Source: Bradyrhizobium diazoefficiens
GTDB taxonomy: Bacteria > Pseudomonadota > Alphaproteobacteria > Rhizobiales > Xanthobacteraceae
Direction of reading: 5' to 3'
NCBI RefSeq assembly: GCF_016616235.1
Contig: NZ_CP067100.1
Span: forward strand, 5,019,001 to 5,083,000
DNA length: 64,000 bases
Shown here: positions 49,415-58,705 of the stretch, in pieces
Numbering within the stretch: the first letter of the stretch is position 1
How the letters are laid out: each line of letters starts with the position of its first letter
The notes under the pieces: model-generated
What the model saw: only the letters and a program-made list of their open reading frames with translations
The model's database searches: none
Told to the model about the DNA's origin: nothing
Made by a program: the position numbers and the translations under genes

Positions 49415-50590
49415 ATGACAAAGCCGTCTGTTCCCGTTGGCATCATCTGCTCGCAGTCCGGGCCTTATCAGGCCATGGGACGCGAGATCCTCAAGAGCGC
49501 GATGATGGCGGTCGACGAGATCAACACGCAAACGGAGTTCGACTTCTCGATCGCGCCGCATGTCCGCGACCCCCGCGGCATCGTCTCCGAGTATCACACG
49601 GTCTGCGACGACCTCATCCGCAACGTCGGCGTCGCGCACATCATCGGCTGCTACACCTCGGCCTCGCGCAAGCAGGTGCTTCCGATCGTGGAGCGTACGG
49701 ATCGCCTGCTCTGGTATCCGGCCCGCTATGAAGGCTTCGAGTGCTCGGACAACGTGATCTATGTCGGCGCCTCGCCCAATCACAACGTGCTGCCGCTGGT
49801 CCGCTATGTGCTCGACAATCTGTCGCGGGAAATCTTCTGCGTCGGCTCCAATTACGTGTGGACCTGGGAGACCAATCGCGTCACGCGTGAACTGGTCAGC
49901 GCGGCGGATGGCCACATCCTTGCCGAGCGGCTGCTCGAGCTCGGCGAGAGCGCCGTCGGTCACATCGTCGACGAGATCGTTCGCCGCAAGCCGCCGATCG
50001 TGTTCAATACGCTGGTCGGAAGCTCGAGCTACGACTTCATCCGCGCATTTCACGCCGGCACCAAGGCCGCGGGGCTGGAGATTCCCATGCTGAGCTGCAG
50101 CCTGTGCGAGCCGGAACTGGCGATTGTCGGGCCGGCATCGGCCGGATGCATCACGTCGTCGGCCTATTTCGAGAGCATCCGCCTGCCGGAGAACCGCGCT
50201 TTCGTCGCGCGCTGGAAGGCGCGCTATGGCGAGGACAGCAGCCCTTCCGTCGATGGGCAATCCGCCTATGTCGCAGTCTATCTGCTGGCGCGCGCGTTGC
50301 AACGCGCGGGCTCGTCCGACATTGCCGAGGTGCGGCGCGCCGCGGCCGGGTATCGCTACAACTCGCCGCAAGGACCGGTGTGGATCGACGGCGGCAACAA
50401 TCATTGCGTCCTTACACCGCGGCTTGCGGTATCCAATCCGCAGGGACAGTTTGATATCTTCTGGGAAGCTGACGCGCCTGTTAAACCTGATCCTTACCTG
50501 ACGCAACTCGACGTTGCCGTCAGCCCGTCGCGGGAAACCTCGGCGGGCGGCGCATTGCCGAATGCGCCGCATCTGCGGGTTGTGAAATGA
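49415..50590 (+). CDS. amiC: AmiC-like amide-sensing protein
   Basis: 391 residues, periplasmic-binding fold but no signal peptide, as in Pseudomonas AmiC, which is cytoplasmic. VGIICSQSGPYQAMGREILK, VGVAHIIGCYTSASRKQVLP, ERTDRLLWYPARYEGFECSD and NHNVLPLVRYVLDNL are typical. AmiC binds AmiR and releases it when amide is present. The stop overlaps amiR (ATGA), as in the known amiC-amiR pairs. Confidence 0.93.
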   Translation: MTKPSVPVGIICSQSGPYQAMGREILKSAMMAVDEINTQTEFDFSIAPHVRDPRGIVSEYHTVCDDLIRNVGVAHIIGCYTSASRKQVLPIVERTDRLLWYPARYEGFECSDNVIYVGASPNHNVLPLVRYVLDNLSREIFCVGSNYVWTWETNRVTRELVSAADGHILAERLLELGESAVGHIVDEIVRRKPPIVFNTLVGSSSYDFIRAFHAGTKAAGLEIPMLSCSLCEPELAIVGPASAGCITSSAYFESIRLPENRAFVARWKARYGEDSSPSVDGQSAYVAVYLLARALQRAGSSDIAEVRRAAAGYRYNSPQGPVWIDGGNNHCVLTPRLAVSNPQGQFDIFWEADAPVKPDPYLTQLDVAVSPSRETSAGGALPNAPHLRVVK

Positions 50591-51174
50591 GCAGACCGTC
50601 TTCATTTTCGCTACGCGGCCGCAAGGCTCTCGTCGCCATCAAGGACGAACGCGACGCAAGCATCGTGCGGCGTCAGTTTGAGCGTCTCGGGATCGAGGGT
50701 GTCGCATGGACGCCGACGGAGCCGGTCGACTTCGCACCAGATTTGTCACTGATCGATGACGAATTCCTGCCTCTGCTGCAACCGGCGCAACGCGCGTTCC
50801 TGGCGCGATCCCCTGTCATCGCCCTGCTCGGCACCGAGACGCCAAGCCGCCTCAAGCTGGTGTTCGAACTCGATCCGGCCTCGTTCCTGATTAAGCCGCT
50901 CCGGTCCGCCGGCATCTACGCAGCCCTCGTCATGGCATTCGAGCGCAACGAGCGCACAAGCGAATTGAAGCAACAAATTCTCAAGCTGGAGCACCGTTTG
51001 AAGTCTCGTCGCGTCGTGCTTGCCGCCGTCCTCCAGATCATGCATTTGCACGCACTCGCCGAGCCGGCGGCGTTTGCGCTGATCCGGAAGACTGCGATGG
51101 AGCAACGCAAGACGATCGAAGAGCTTTCTGCGGAGATTACGGCAAAAGGCATGCTCCCGCGTGCAGCAGGCTAG
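50587..51174 (+). CDS. amiR: AmiR-like ANTAR antitermination regulator
   Basis: 195 residues. N-terminal pseudo-receiver (residues 1-115) without the phosphorylation aspartate signature, a coiled linker (NERTSELKQQILKLEHRLKS) and the C-terminal ANTAR helices (VLAAVLQIMHLHALAEPAAF, ALIRKTAMEQRKTIEELSAE). ANTAR domains bind paired RNA hairpins in leaders and stop terminators forming. The target here should be the leader at 49104-49267. Confidence 0.92.
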   Translation: MSRPSSFSLRGRKALVAIKDERDASIVRRQFERLGIEGVAWTPTEPVDFAPDLSLIDDEFLPLLQPAQRAFLARSPVIALLGTETPSRLKLVFELDPASFLIKPLRSAGIYAALVMAFERNERTSELKQQILKLEHRLKSRRVVLAAVLQIMHLHALAEPAAFALIRKTAMEQRKTIEELSAEITAKGMLPRAAG

Positions 51175-51562
51175 AACGCTTTCCGTCAGATGGAGGTCAG
51201 GCCGCAATGGTCTATGCTGTGCTGCCATCGTTGCCGCTGTATTGTCGGGTACGAGATGGGCCGCAGCACGCGCATCGCGTAACGCGTAACGCGCGCTGGC
51301 GCCTCGACTGATTGCTACCCTCGGCCAAGATTTCGCTCCGCTTCTGGCCCGAAGCTGTTCCGGTAAAGCGCGGAGAAGTGTCCGCCTTCAAGCCGAGAAC
51401 GGTAGTTCTGCCCTTGCTGCAGTCGTCAGCCCGCGCCAAAGCTCTCGATGTGATAGACGATGAAACTCTCTGCTTCCTTGATGCCCTCTTAGCGCCATCG
51501 GCCATTAAGGCCGACAGATTTTCCGAGGCATGGAACAAGCTGTGCTCTGCCAAACAGTCAAG
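51175..51562. other. Intergenic stretch without a supported gene
   Basis: Nearly 390 bases between convergent amiR and the IclR gene. CGCGTAACGCG occurs in two overlapping copies at 51276-51293, the inverse complement of the palindrome upstream of amiC. Frames on both strands have some protein-like patches (LCFLDALLAPSAIKADRFSE on plus) but no start, family or ribosome site, so this may be a decayed gene. Confidence 0.45.
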
Positions 51563-52303
51563 TCAGGGCAGGAACCGCGTGATGCCTTCGCGGATACAAG
51601 CGAGGATCTCCTCCTGTCGCTCCTCGAGGCGAGAGACCGGGCCGCCTATGCCGAGGACCAGCTGGCGCCCGAAGTCACGCTTTGGCAGCAGGACGGCGAT
51701 GACGCCGGCGTCCTGAACGATGATGTGTTTCGAGAACATATAACCATCGCGCCGGATGCCGTTGACGATCTTCATCAGCGCATCCAGTTCAAAGTGCTCT
51801 TCGTTGGGGCAAACGGCATTAATGCGGCGCAGGAGCCGCTCAATCTCCACATCGGTATGACCACTGAGCAGCGTGCGTCCGATTCCGCTGATTGCAAGCG
51901 GCCGGACATCACCTGGCTTAACTTCGAAGCGCAGGCGCTTGCTGGTTTGCAGGGCGTGAATGTACTGAGCATGCAGATCAGATTGTGTGCTGATGCTGAC
52001 AAGCTCGTCGAGTTTCCCGTGCACGAAATCGACCAAGGCGAGGATGGCGCTATCGCCGAAGAGCCCGGTATCCAGCCAACGGCCCATCTGCGCGATGCGC
52101 ATCGTCGGCATATAGGTGCGATTGTAGCTGTCGTAGAACAGGTATCCGAGCATCGCCATGCTTTTCAGTAAGGCCGCGGCGCTCGACGTTGGATAGTCAC
52201 ACTTCGTCGCGACTTCCTTCAGTGAAATCGGGCGCTTCACATCCTCGAAGTACTCGAGGACTTCGAAGATCCGCTTCGCCGACTTGATGCTGGAATCCAT
52301 CAC
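51563..52303 (-). CDS. IclR-family transcriptional regulator
   Basis: 246 residues. N-terminal winged helix (SAKRIFEVLEYFEDVKRPIS, then LKEVATKCDYPTSSAAALLK) and C-terminal effector domain (LRFEVKPGDVRPLAISGIGR, then DGYMFSKHIIVQDAGVIAVL). It is divergent from the rightward catabolic operon starting at 52736, with an IclR-like palindrome 10 bases upstream of its start. Presumed regulator of that operon and perhaps of the facing operon. Confidence 0.93.
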   Translation of the reverse strand: MMDSSIKSAKRIFEVLEYFEDVKRPISLKEVATKCDYPTSSAAALLKSMAMLGYLFYDSYNRTYMPTMRIAQMGRWLDTGLFGDSAILALVDFVHGKLDELVSISTQSDLHAQYIHALQTSKRLRFEVKPGDVRPLAISGIGRTLLSGHTDVEIERLLRRINAVCPNEEHFELDALMKIVNGIRRDGYMFSKHIIVQDAGVIAVLLPKRDFGRQLVLGIGGPVSRLEERQEEILACIREGITRFLP

Positions 52304-52312
52304 TTACACGTA

Positions 52313-52331
52313 TGTGGAAAATAATTCCGCA
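52313..52331 (-). promoter_or_regulatory. IclR-type operator palindrome
   Basis: TGTGGAA-N5-TTCCGCA, close to the known IclR consensus TGGAAATNATTTCCA (here TGGAAAATAATTCCG). It lies 10-28 bases before the IclR start codon, the position expected for autorepression. A related half-site pair is at 52403-52431. Confidence 0.6.
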
Positions 52332-52735
52332 CGCTCGACAAGCCGCCTCGCGCGATGGACCCAGTACTACCTACGTTTGGCGTCCTCGGCAATGAGGCAT
52401 TCTATATACATGGAAATAGAACCACATATATGTAACTAGTGGACATCGGGCCCCACCGCTCCTAATGTTCTCGCCGGCCGGCACGGCTGCGGCGCCATAG
52501 CCGCTCAAAGATAAGACGTCCCACCACAGGTGGGCGCTGCAGGGAGACGTCATGGAGCCGAGAATGAAATTTTCCCCTGCGATCAGCTGATCTCGACAGG
52601 TGGTGCAAGGCTCTCCGTCGGCACGTCCGCGGCCATTCTCCTGGAGATCATTCATCTCGTTCACGACCGCGACCCTGGCTAGGCACTGTGGACAGCGGCG
52701 GTAACGCCTCTCAAAACTGAATAGGATTTGCTTGC
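52332..52735. other. Divergent control region of the IclR gene and catabolic operon
   Basis: About 400 bases without a gene. At 52403-52431 an AT-rich imperfect palindrome, atatacatgg...ccacatatat, contains TGGAAATAGAACCA, similar to the IclR site. At 52520-52534 a perfect 6-bp hairpin CCCACC-ACA-GGTGGG follows. The rest has no clear signal; a weak AGGA site lies before the ATG at 52736. Confidence 0.5.
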
Positions 52736-53581
52736 ATGGACTATCGATTGCCTGAAGGCAGCTGCGATTGTCATTTTCACATCTACGGCCCCTTCGATCG
52801 CTTTCCGCAGGGCGACGAGGGACGCTTCACTGCCGTAAAGCCCTTCACGATCGAAGACGCCTTTGCCGTCTGGGACAGGCTCGGCATCACGCGCGGCGTT
52901 ATCGTCCATGCGGTGGGATCGGGAGACGACAATGCCGTCACTTACGACGCGCTGCGCCGCTACCCCGACCGGCTTCGTGCCGTCGCGATCCTGCGGCCCG
53001 ACGTCTCGGATCGGCGGCTCGATGAACTCACCGACGCCGGCTTCAAGGCGGTGCGCGTGACCATGATCCGGCAGGACGGCAAACCGGTCTCGACGCTCGG
53101 CACCAGCTACGACGATCTGGTCAAGCTCGCACCTCGCATAGCGGAGCGCGGCTGGCACGCCCAGCTCTGGATCGAGAGCTCGGACCTGGCCGCCGCCGCG
53201 GCCGAGCTCGAGAAATTGCCGCTGAACTATGTGATTGATCACATGTCGCGCACCATGGCTGACAAGGGACACGAGCACCCGGATTTTCGAGCCTTCACCG
53301 ATCGGCTGAAGACCGGCCGCTACTGGACAAAGATCTCGGGCGCGGACCGCAACACGCGTGTCGGCCGGCCCTATGCAGACACGGCTCCTTTCATGCGCGC
53401 CATCGTTCAGGCGGCGCCCGATCAGGTTGTGTGGGGCAGCGATTGGCCCCACGTCGGTCACAGCGCCGAGACGATGCCAGACCTCCAGGACCTGCTCCGG
53501 CTGCTGCACGACTGCGTTCCCGACGAAGCCACCCTTCGCAAGATCCTGATCGCCAATCCGGCGCGGCTCTACAATTTCTGA
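52736..53581 (+). CDS. Amidohydrolase-family hydrolase (LigI-like)
   Basis: 281 residues. Starts DYRLPEGSCDCHFHIYGPFD with the HxH metal motif; later histidine motif YVIDHMSRTM and the terminal aspartate motif VVWGSDWPH. This is the pattern of 2-pyrone-4,6-dicarboxylate hydrolase-like members, which open lactones or cleave related substrates. Its paralogue at 59241 lies in the facing operon. First gene of the rightward operon. Confidence 0.9.
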   Translation: MDYRLPEGSCDCHFHIYGPFDRFPQGDEGRFTAVKPFTIEDAFAVWDRLGITRGVIVHAVGSGDDNAVTYDALRRYPDRLRAVAILRPDVSDRRLDELTDAGFKAVRVTMIRQDGKPVSTLGTSYDDLVKLAPRIAERGWHAQLWIESSDLAAAAAELEKLPLNYVIDHMSRTMADKGHEHPDFRAFTDRLKTGRYWTKISGADRNTRVGRPYADTAPFMRAIVQAAPDQVVWGSDWPHVGHSAETMPDLQDLLRLLHDCVPDEATLRKILIANPARLYNF

Positions 53582-53596
53582 CGACCGAGGACACTT

Positions 53597-54808
53597 TTGG
53601 ACAATAACAAGTCATTGCCGCTCGACGGGGTGATCGTCATCGATCTCGGCCAAGTCTACCAGGGTCCGTATGCCGGCTTCCTGATGGCACAGGCCGGTGC
53701 GACCGTCATCAAGGTCGAACCGCCGAACGGCGAGCCGGTGCGTCATCGCGCCCGGATCAGTAGGGGCAACGCCGTTCCGTTCGCGATGCTGAACGCGAAC
53801 AAGCGCAACGTCAGCCTGAACCTGAAGTCGCCTGATGGAGTGAGGGTCCTGAAGGAACTCGCGGCCAAGGCTGATGTGCTGATCGAAAACTACGCCCCGG
53901 GCGTGCTCGATCGACTGGGCGTCGGCTATGCCGCACTCAGCGCCATCAATCCGATGCTGATCTACGGCTCGGCTACGGGCTATGGCCTGTCCGGTCCCAA
54001 CCGTGACAATCTGGCCATGGATCTGACCGTCCAGGCCGTGTCGGGTATTATGAGTGTAACAGGCTTTGCCGATGGTCCGCCAGTCAAGGCCGGACCGGCT
54101 ATCACCGACTTCATCAGCGGCGTGCATCTCTACGCTGGCATTCTCACCGCACTTTACGATCGCGAGAAGAGCGGCCGCGGCCGACTGGTCGAGATCGCGA
54201 TGGTCGAGACCGTCTATCCGGCGATGGCCTCGAACCTGGCCGACGTCTTCAATCGCAAGGCGGCAGCTCCCCGCACCGGCAATCGTCACGGGGGGCTGGC
54301 CGAGGCTCCCTATAATGTCTATCCCGCGTCCGACGGCTATGTCGCCATCATCAGCGTCAACGAATCCCACTGGACCGGACTGACGCGCGCGATGGGACAG
54401 CCGGAGCTGGCGGACGACGTGCGCTTCAAGACCGTGCTTGACCGTTTGAAGCACATCGACCAGACCGACCAAATCGTGTCCGACTGGTCCTCGCAGCTCA
54501 CGCGCGACGAAATCACCGGGCTCTGCCGAATCAACCGGGTGCCTTGCGCCGCGGTCCGCGACCTGCGTGAGGTGACCGAGGACAAGCACCTCCACGCACG
54601 CGGCATGCTGCGCGAGATCGCCCACCCGGAATATGGCGACATCCTGGTCCATCGCAGCCCGCTGGTGCTCCACGACACGGCGGCGCCAGACTACGTCCCG
54701 TCCGCGCGTCTCGGTCAGCACAATGGCGAGGTCCTGTCGCAATATCTCGGCCTGTCCGAAGACGAGATCGATGCGTTGCGCCGTGTCGGCGCCATCGCAC
54801 AAGCATGA
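53597..54808 (+). CDS. CaiB/BaiF-family CoA-transferase
   Basis: 403 residues; starts at TTG 53597, 15 bases after the previous stop, since the family start LPLDGVIVIDLGQVYQGPYA follows directly. Family motifs AGATVIKVEPPNGEPVRHRA and NANKRNVSLNLKSPDGVRVL, and the catalytic aspartate in PAITDFISGVHLYAGIL. It moves CoA from an acyl-CoA to a free acid. Paralogue of the partial gene at 63165. Confidence 0.93.
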   Translation: MDNNKSLPLDGVIVIDLGQVYQGPYAGFLMAQAGATVIKVEPPNGEPVRHRARISRGNAVPFAMLNANKRNVSLNLKSPDGVRVLKELAAKADVLIENYAPGVLDRLGVGYAALSAINPMLIYGSATGYGLSGPNRDNLAMDLTVQAVSGIMSVTGFADGPPVKAGPAITDFISGVHLYAGILTALYDREKSGRGRLVEIAMVETVYPAMASNLADVFNRKAAAPRTGNRHGGLAEAPYNVYPASDGYVAIISVNESHWTGLTRAMGQPELADDVRFKTVLDRLKHIDQTDQIVSDWSSQLTRDEITGLCRINRVPCAAVRDLREVTEDKHLHARGMLREIAHPEYGDILVHRSPLVLHDTAAPDYVPSARLGQHNGEVLSQYLGLSEDEIDALRRVGAIAQA

Positions 54809-54859
54809 CGAACGTTGAGACGCGAATGTCCCAGTCGGCGATTTCAGAGGAAGATTACA

Positions 54860-56032
54860 ATGGTCAAGCTGTTTGAAAGCATTGCATTCCGCGGCGTCGA
54901 GCTGAGCAACCGGATCGTCGTCTCGCCGATGGGGATGTATTCGGCCGTGAACGGCTACGTCACGCCGTTCCATCTGGTTCACTACGGCAAGTTTGCCCAG
55001 GGCGGGGCCGGCTTGGTCTTCGTCGAGCAGACATCGGTCACCCGGAAGGGGCGCATCACCAACGGCGATCCCGGATTGTGGGAAGACGGCCAGATCGACG
55101 GCATGCGCCAGATCGTTCACGTGATCAAATCCGGCGGGTCGAAGGCGGCGATCCAGATCAATCACGGCGGACGCAAATCCAGCCAGCAGCGCGCGTTCCG
55201 GGGCAACAGCCACCTGACGGACCGCGACATCGAGATGGGCGAGGAAACCTGGGTGCCCACGGGGCCTTCGGATGTCCCATTCTCCGATGGCTTCCAGACG
55301 CCCATTCCGCTCAGCAAGGATGGTCTCGTCGGCGTGCGCGACGCCTTCGTCGCGACGGCGCGCCGGGCCATGCTTGCGGGTTTCGACGTCATCGAGCTTC
55401 ACATGGCGCACGGCTATTTGCTGCAATCGTTCCTGTCGCCGCTCGCCAATTTCCGCACCGACGAATATGGCGGCAGCCTCGAAAACAGGATGCGGTTTCC
55501 GCTCGAAGTGACGCGCGCCGTGAGGGCTGCACTGCCCTCGTCCACGCCGCTGTTCGTGCGCATCTCGGCCACCGACTGGATAGACGGCGGCTGGGAGATT
55601 GAGGACAGCGTCGTCTTCTCCCGCAAACTGAAGGAGCTCGGCGTCGATCTCGTCGACTGCTCGACGGGCGGCAATCTGCGCGCCGGATCGACCAACGCCA
55701 ATCTCGGCCGCGGTCCGGGGTATCAAGTCCCGTTCGCCGAACGCATTCGCCGTGAGACCGACATTGCCACCGGCGCCGTTGGCATGATCCGAACCCCGGA
55801 CTTCGCCGAGAAGGTCCTGCAGGACGGCCGGGCCGACCTCATCTTCCTTGCGCGCCAGATGCTCTACGATCCGTTCTGGGCGCTCCATGCCGCAGAGCAT
55901 TTCGGGCTGACCGGCAATTTCGAGAAGTGGCCCGAGCAATATGGCTGGTGGCTTGCCAAATGGGGCGGCGCGCTTCGTGCCAGTGGCGAAAGCCTCGACG
56001 CGGTGGAGCGATACCGCGAGGCGGCGGAATAG
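54860..56032 (+). CDS. NADH:flavin oxidoreductase, Old Yellow Enzyme family (YqjM-like)
   Basis: 390 residues from ATG 54860, behind AGAGGAAG; an in-frame ATG at 54815 lacks a site. FMN-barrel with VELSNRIVVSPMGMYSAVNG, QINHGGRKSS, the catalytic histidine pair region ELHMAHGYLLQSFLSP, and DEYGGSLENRMRFPLEVTRA. Reduces activated C=C bonds, for example of enones or dienoyl compounds. A second OYE is at 57487; they differ enough to have separate substrates. Confidence 0.92.
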   Translation: MVKLFESIAFRGVELSNRIVVSPMGMYSAVNGYVTPFHLVHYGKFAQGGAGLVFVEQTSVTRKGRITNGDPGLWEDGQIDGMRQIVHVIKSGGSKAAIQINHGGRKSSQQRAFRGNSHLTDRDIEMGEETWVPTGPSDVPFSDGFQTPIPLSKDGLVGVRDAFVATARRAMLAGFDVIELHMAHGYLLQSFLSPLANFRTDEYGGSLENRMRFPLEVTRAVRAALPSSTPLFVRISATDWIDGGWEIEDSVVFSRKLKELGVDLVDCSTGGNLRAGSTNANLGRGPGYQVPFAERIRRETDIATGAVGMIRTPDFAEKVLQDGRADLIFLARQMLYDPFWALHAAEHFGLTGNFEKWPEQYGWWLAKWGGALRASGESLDAVERYREAAE

Positions 56033-56105
56033 AGCCTCACCCGCGCGATAACCCGCAAGATCAATCCTGACTTCAAGCATTAAAATTTCCAAAGGGAGTG
56101 AAACA

Positions 56106-57317
56106 ATGAGAAGTGTGCTGGCAGCGTCGATGGTTTTCCTGAGCCTTGCTTCGGCGCATGCGCAGGCGCCTGCATCGAAGCCGGTCAAGCTCGGCGTGCT
56201 CAACGATCAGTCGGGGCAGTATGCGGATGCCGCGGGTCCTGCGGCAGTCGAAGTCGCCAAAATGGCGATCGCCGATTTCGGCGGCAAGCTGCTGGGACAG
56301 CCGATCGAGCTCATTTTCGCCGATCACCAGAACAAGACGGATATCGCCTCGGGCATCGCCAGACGGTGGATGGATACCGAAAACGTCGACGTCATTCTCG
56401 ATATCGGCAACTCCGCGGTCGCGCTCGCGCTGGCGGACCTCGTCCGCGACAAGAACAAGATGATGATCGTGTCGTCGGCAGGCGCATCGACGATCACCAA
56501 CGAAAAGTGCTCTCCCAACACGTTCCAGTGGACATACAACACCGCCACGCTGGCGCGCAGCACGGCGAAGGCGCTGGTCAGCCAGGGCGGCAACGAATGG
56601 TTCTTCCTGACAGCCGATTATGCCTTCGGTCATGCGTTCGAAGCGGATGCTTCGGCCGTGGTCAAGGCGAACGGCGGCAAGGTCGTCGGCTCGGTACGCC
56701 ACCCCTTCAACACCAGCGACTTCTCCTCGTTTCTGCTGCAGGCCCAGAGCTCTGGCGCCAATGTGCTGGCGCTCGCCAATGCCAGCGGCGATACCTCCAA
56801 TTCGCTGATGCAGGCTCACGAATTCGGCTTGCTCGGTCTCAAGAGCAAGATGAAAGTTGCAGCGCTGCTGTTTCAGATCACGGATGCCAAGTCGGTCGGC
56901 CTGAAAAACATGCAGGGTCTGTACACCTCGGAAGCCTTCTACTGGGATCGCAACGACGCCTCGCGGGCGTTCGGGAAGCGATTCTTCGACAAGGTCGGCC
57001 GCATGCCGACCATGGTTCAGGCCGGCATGTATTCGGCGACCATGCACTATCTGAAGGCGGTCGAAGCGGCCGGCACGCTCGATACCGCCGCCGTCCTGGC
57101 AAAATTCCGTTCGATCCCCGTGAACGACTTCTTCTCGGAGAAGGGCTACGTGCGCGAGGACGGCATGCACATCCACGACTACTATTTGCTGCGGGCAAAG
57201 ACGGTGGAGCAGTCCAAGACGCCGTGGGACTTCTACGACGTCGTCGCGACCGTCCCGGCCGAAGACGCCAACATCCCCCGCGACCAGAGCAAGTGCTCGC
57301 TGATGAAGAAGTCCTGA
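56106..57317 (+). CDS. LivK-type periplasmic substrate-binding protein
   Basis: 403 residues with a GGGAG site. Signal peptide (RSVLAASMVFLSLASAHA), then VKLGVLNDQSGQYADAAGPA, VILDIGNSAVALALADLVR, WFFLTADYAFGHAFEADAS and LYTSEAFYWDRNDASRAFGK. Belongs to a group of orphan binding proteins found in aromatic and terpenoid catabolic operons; no permease or ATPase genes are nearby, so it must borrow them. Confidence 0.92.
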   Translation: MRSVLAASMVFLSLASAHAQAPASKPVKLGVLNDQSGQYADAAGPAAVEVAKMAIADFGGKLLGQPIELIFADHQNKTDIASGIARRWMDTENVDVILDIGNSAVALALADLVRDKNKMMIVSSAGASTITNEKCSPNTFQWTYNTATLARSTAKALVSQGGNEWFFLTADYAFGHAFEADASAVVKANGGKVVGSVRHPFNTSDFSSFLLQAQSSGANVLALANASGDTSNSLMQAHEFGLLGLKSKMKVAALLFQITDAKSVGLKNMQGLYTSEAFYWDRNDASRAFGKRFFDKVGRMPTMVQAGMYSATMHYLKAVEAAGTLDTAAVLAKFRSIPVNDFFSEKGYVREDGMHIHDYYLLRAKTVEQSKTPWDFYDVVATVPAEDANIPRDQSKCSLMKKS

Positions 57318-57346
57318 TCTCCAGGCATTATCGATGAACCGGAAGC

Positions 57347-57376
57347 CCGAGCGGCAGCTGCAATGCCGCCGCTCGG
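57347..57376 (+). terminator. Hairpin after the substrate-binding protein gene
   Basis: CCGAGCGGC (57347-57355) pairs with GCCGCTCGG (57368-57376) across a 12-base loop. A T-rich stretch follows only after a gap, so it may be a transcript-stabilising hairpin or partial terminator between the two OYE genes. Confidence 0.4.
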
Positions 57377-57486
57377 CATATCGTCATAACCTCTTTTCAC
57401 ATCCATAGAAATGCGACTTCGTCGCTGACGCGCATTGGCACGCGCGGACCGGCCCTCTAATCTTGCCGGAAACAAGGGAGGCCGGG

Positions 57487-58656
57487 ATGAACGAAAGGCT
57501 GCTGTTCTCGCCGCTACGCATTCGGGATGTCGCATTCAAGAACCGGATCGTGGTCCCACCGATGCTGCAATACGTTGCGAAGCGCGGCTTTCCGACACCC
57601 TGGCACATCACCAACGCGGGCAAATTCGCGGCGGGCGGCGCCGGTCTCGTGATCGTAGAGTCGACCAAGGTCGAGCGCCGCGGCTGCGGAACGGTCGGAG
57701 ACCTCGGCATCTGGGACGACAAGTTCATCGCTCCCCTCCGCGACATCGCGAGCTTCATCAAGTCGAACGGCGCCGCAGCCGGCATCCAGCTCGGGCATAC
57801 CGGCCGGAAGGGCAAGGCCCGGCGTCCCTGGGAGGGTGACGGGACACTCTCCATCCAGGAGCTTGCTGACGTCGATGACGTGGACGGCTGGGACCTGATC
57901 GGCCCGAGCGCCCTTGCGTTCGGCAACGGCTATTTCACGCCGCGGGCGCTGGAGCGCAGCGAGATTCCCGATGCGATCGACGCCTGGGGCAAGGCGGCCG
58001 CGCGCGCCGATCAGGCCGGCTTCGATGTCGTCGAGCTGCACGCCGCCCACGGCTATCTGATCCATTCGTTCCTGTCGCCGGAGGCCAATCAGCGCACGGA
58101 CGATTATGGCGGCAGCGAAGCCAACCGCATGAGGTTCGCGATCGAGGTCGCCGAATCGGTCCGCGCCCACTGGCCGGCGTCGAAGCCGCTGTTCGTCCGT
58201 CTGTCGATCGAGGACGAGGCCGGCTGGGGTCCGGCGGAGAACGCCAGGCTGGTGCGCATCCTGAAGACGAAGGGCGTCGACGTCATCGACTGCAGCACCG
58301 GCGGCCTCAACAGCAAGGTGCCGAACTTCTTCCGCCTCAACGAATACGGCTACCAAGTCCAGTTCGCGGACTATATCCGCCGCGAGGCCGACATCATGAC
58401 GATGGCGGTCGGTCTCATCATTCACGGCGATCAGGCCGAAGTGATCCTTCAGGACAGGAAGGCCGACCTCGTCGCTGTCGGCCGCGAGTTCATCCACAAC
58501 CCGAACTGGGCGATGGACGCGGCACAGAAGCTCGGCGTCGATCCGACTTTCAGTGCGGTCCCGCCGCAAATGGGCTACTGGCTCGAAAAGCGCGCCCGCC
58601 GCGGCTTTGGCGGAAATCCCTCCACGTGGCAAAAGGGCATCGCGGCGGATAGCTGA
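57487..58656 (+). CDS. NADH:flavin oxidoreductase, Old Yellow Enzyme family (second copy)
   Basis: 389 residues from ATG 57487, with GGAGG upstream. FKNRIVVPPMLQYVAKRGFP, IQLGHTGRKGKA, ELHAAHGYLIHSFLSPEANQ and DDYGGSEANRMRFAIEVAES are OYE hallmarks; later ADLVAVGREFIHNPNWAMDA. It is related to but clearly distinct from the OYE at 54860. Expected to reduce a conjugated alkene in the same catabolic pathway. Confidence 0.92.
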   Translation: MNERLLFSPLRIRDVAFKNRIVVPPMLQYVAKRGFPTPWHITNAGKFAAGGAGLVIVESTKVERRGCGTVGDLGIWDDKFIAPLRDIASFIKSNGAAAGIQLGHTGRKGKARRPWEGDGTLSIQELADVDDVDGWDLIGPSALAFGNGYFTPRALERSEIPDAIDAWGKAAARADQAGFDVVELHAAHGYLIHSFLSPEANQRTDDYGGSEANRMRFAIEVAESVRAHWPASKPLFVRLSIEDEAGWGPAENARLVRILKTKGVDVIDCSTGGLNSKVPNFFRLNEYGYQVQFADYIRREADIMTMAVGLIIHGDQAEVILQDRKADLVAVGREFIHNPNWAMDAAQKLGVDPTFSAVPPQMGYWLEKRARRGFGGNPSTWQKGIAADS

Positions 58657-58705
58657 TCTCCGCCGGGTGCCGGTTGCGCAGCGACATTGCCTGTGCTGAT
58701 TGTTT

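Noticed and set aside
51312..51716. Plus-strand frame of 134 codons between amiR and the IclR gene
   Set aside because: Part looks protein-like, but the end is antisense to the IclR gene and there is no start signal or family; noted only as a possible decayed gene.
53612..56203. Very long open frame (about 860 codons) on the minus strand
   Set aside because: It lies antisense to the CoA-transferase and OYE genes, which have clear family motifs. High GC at third positions keeps the opposite frame open; the translation has no recognisable domain.
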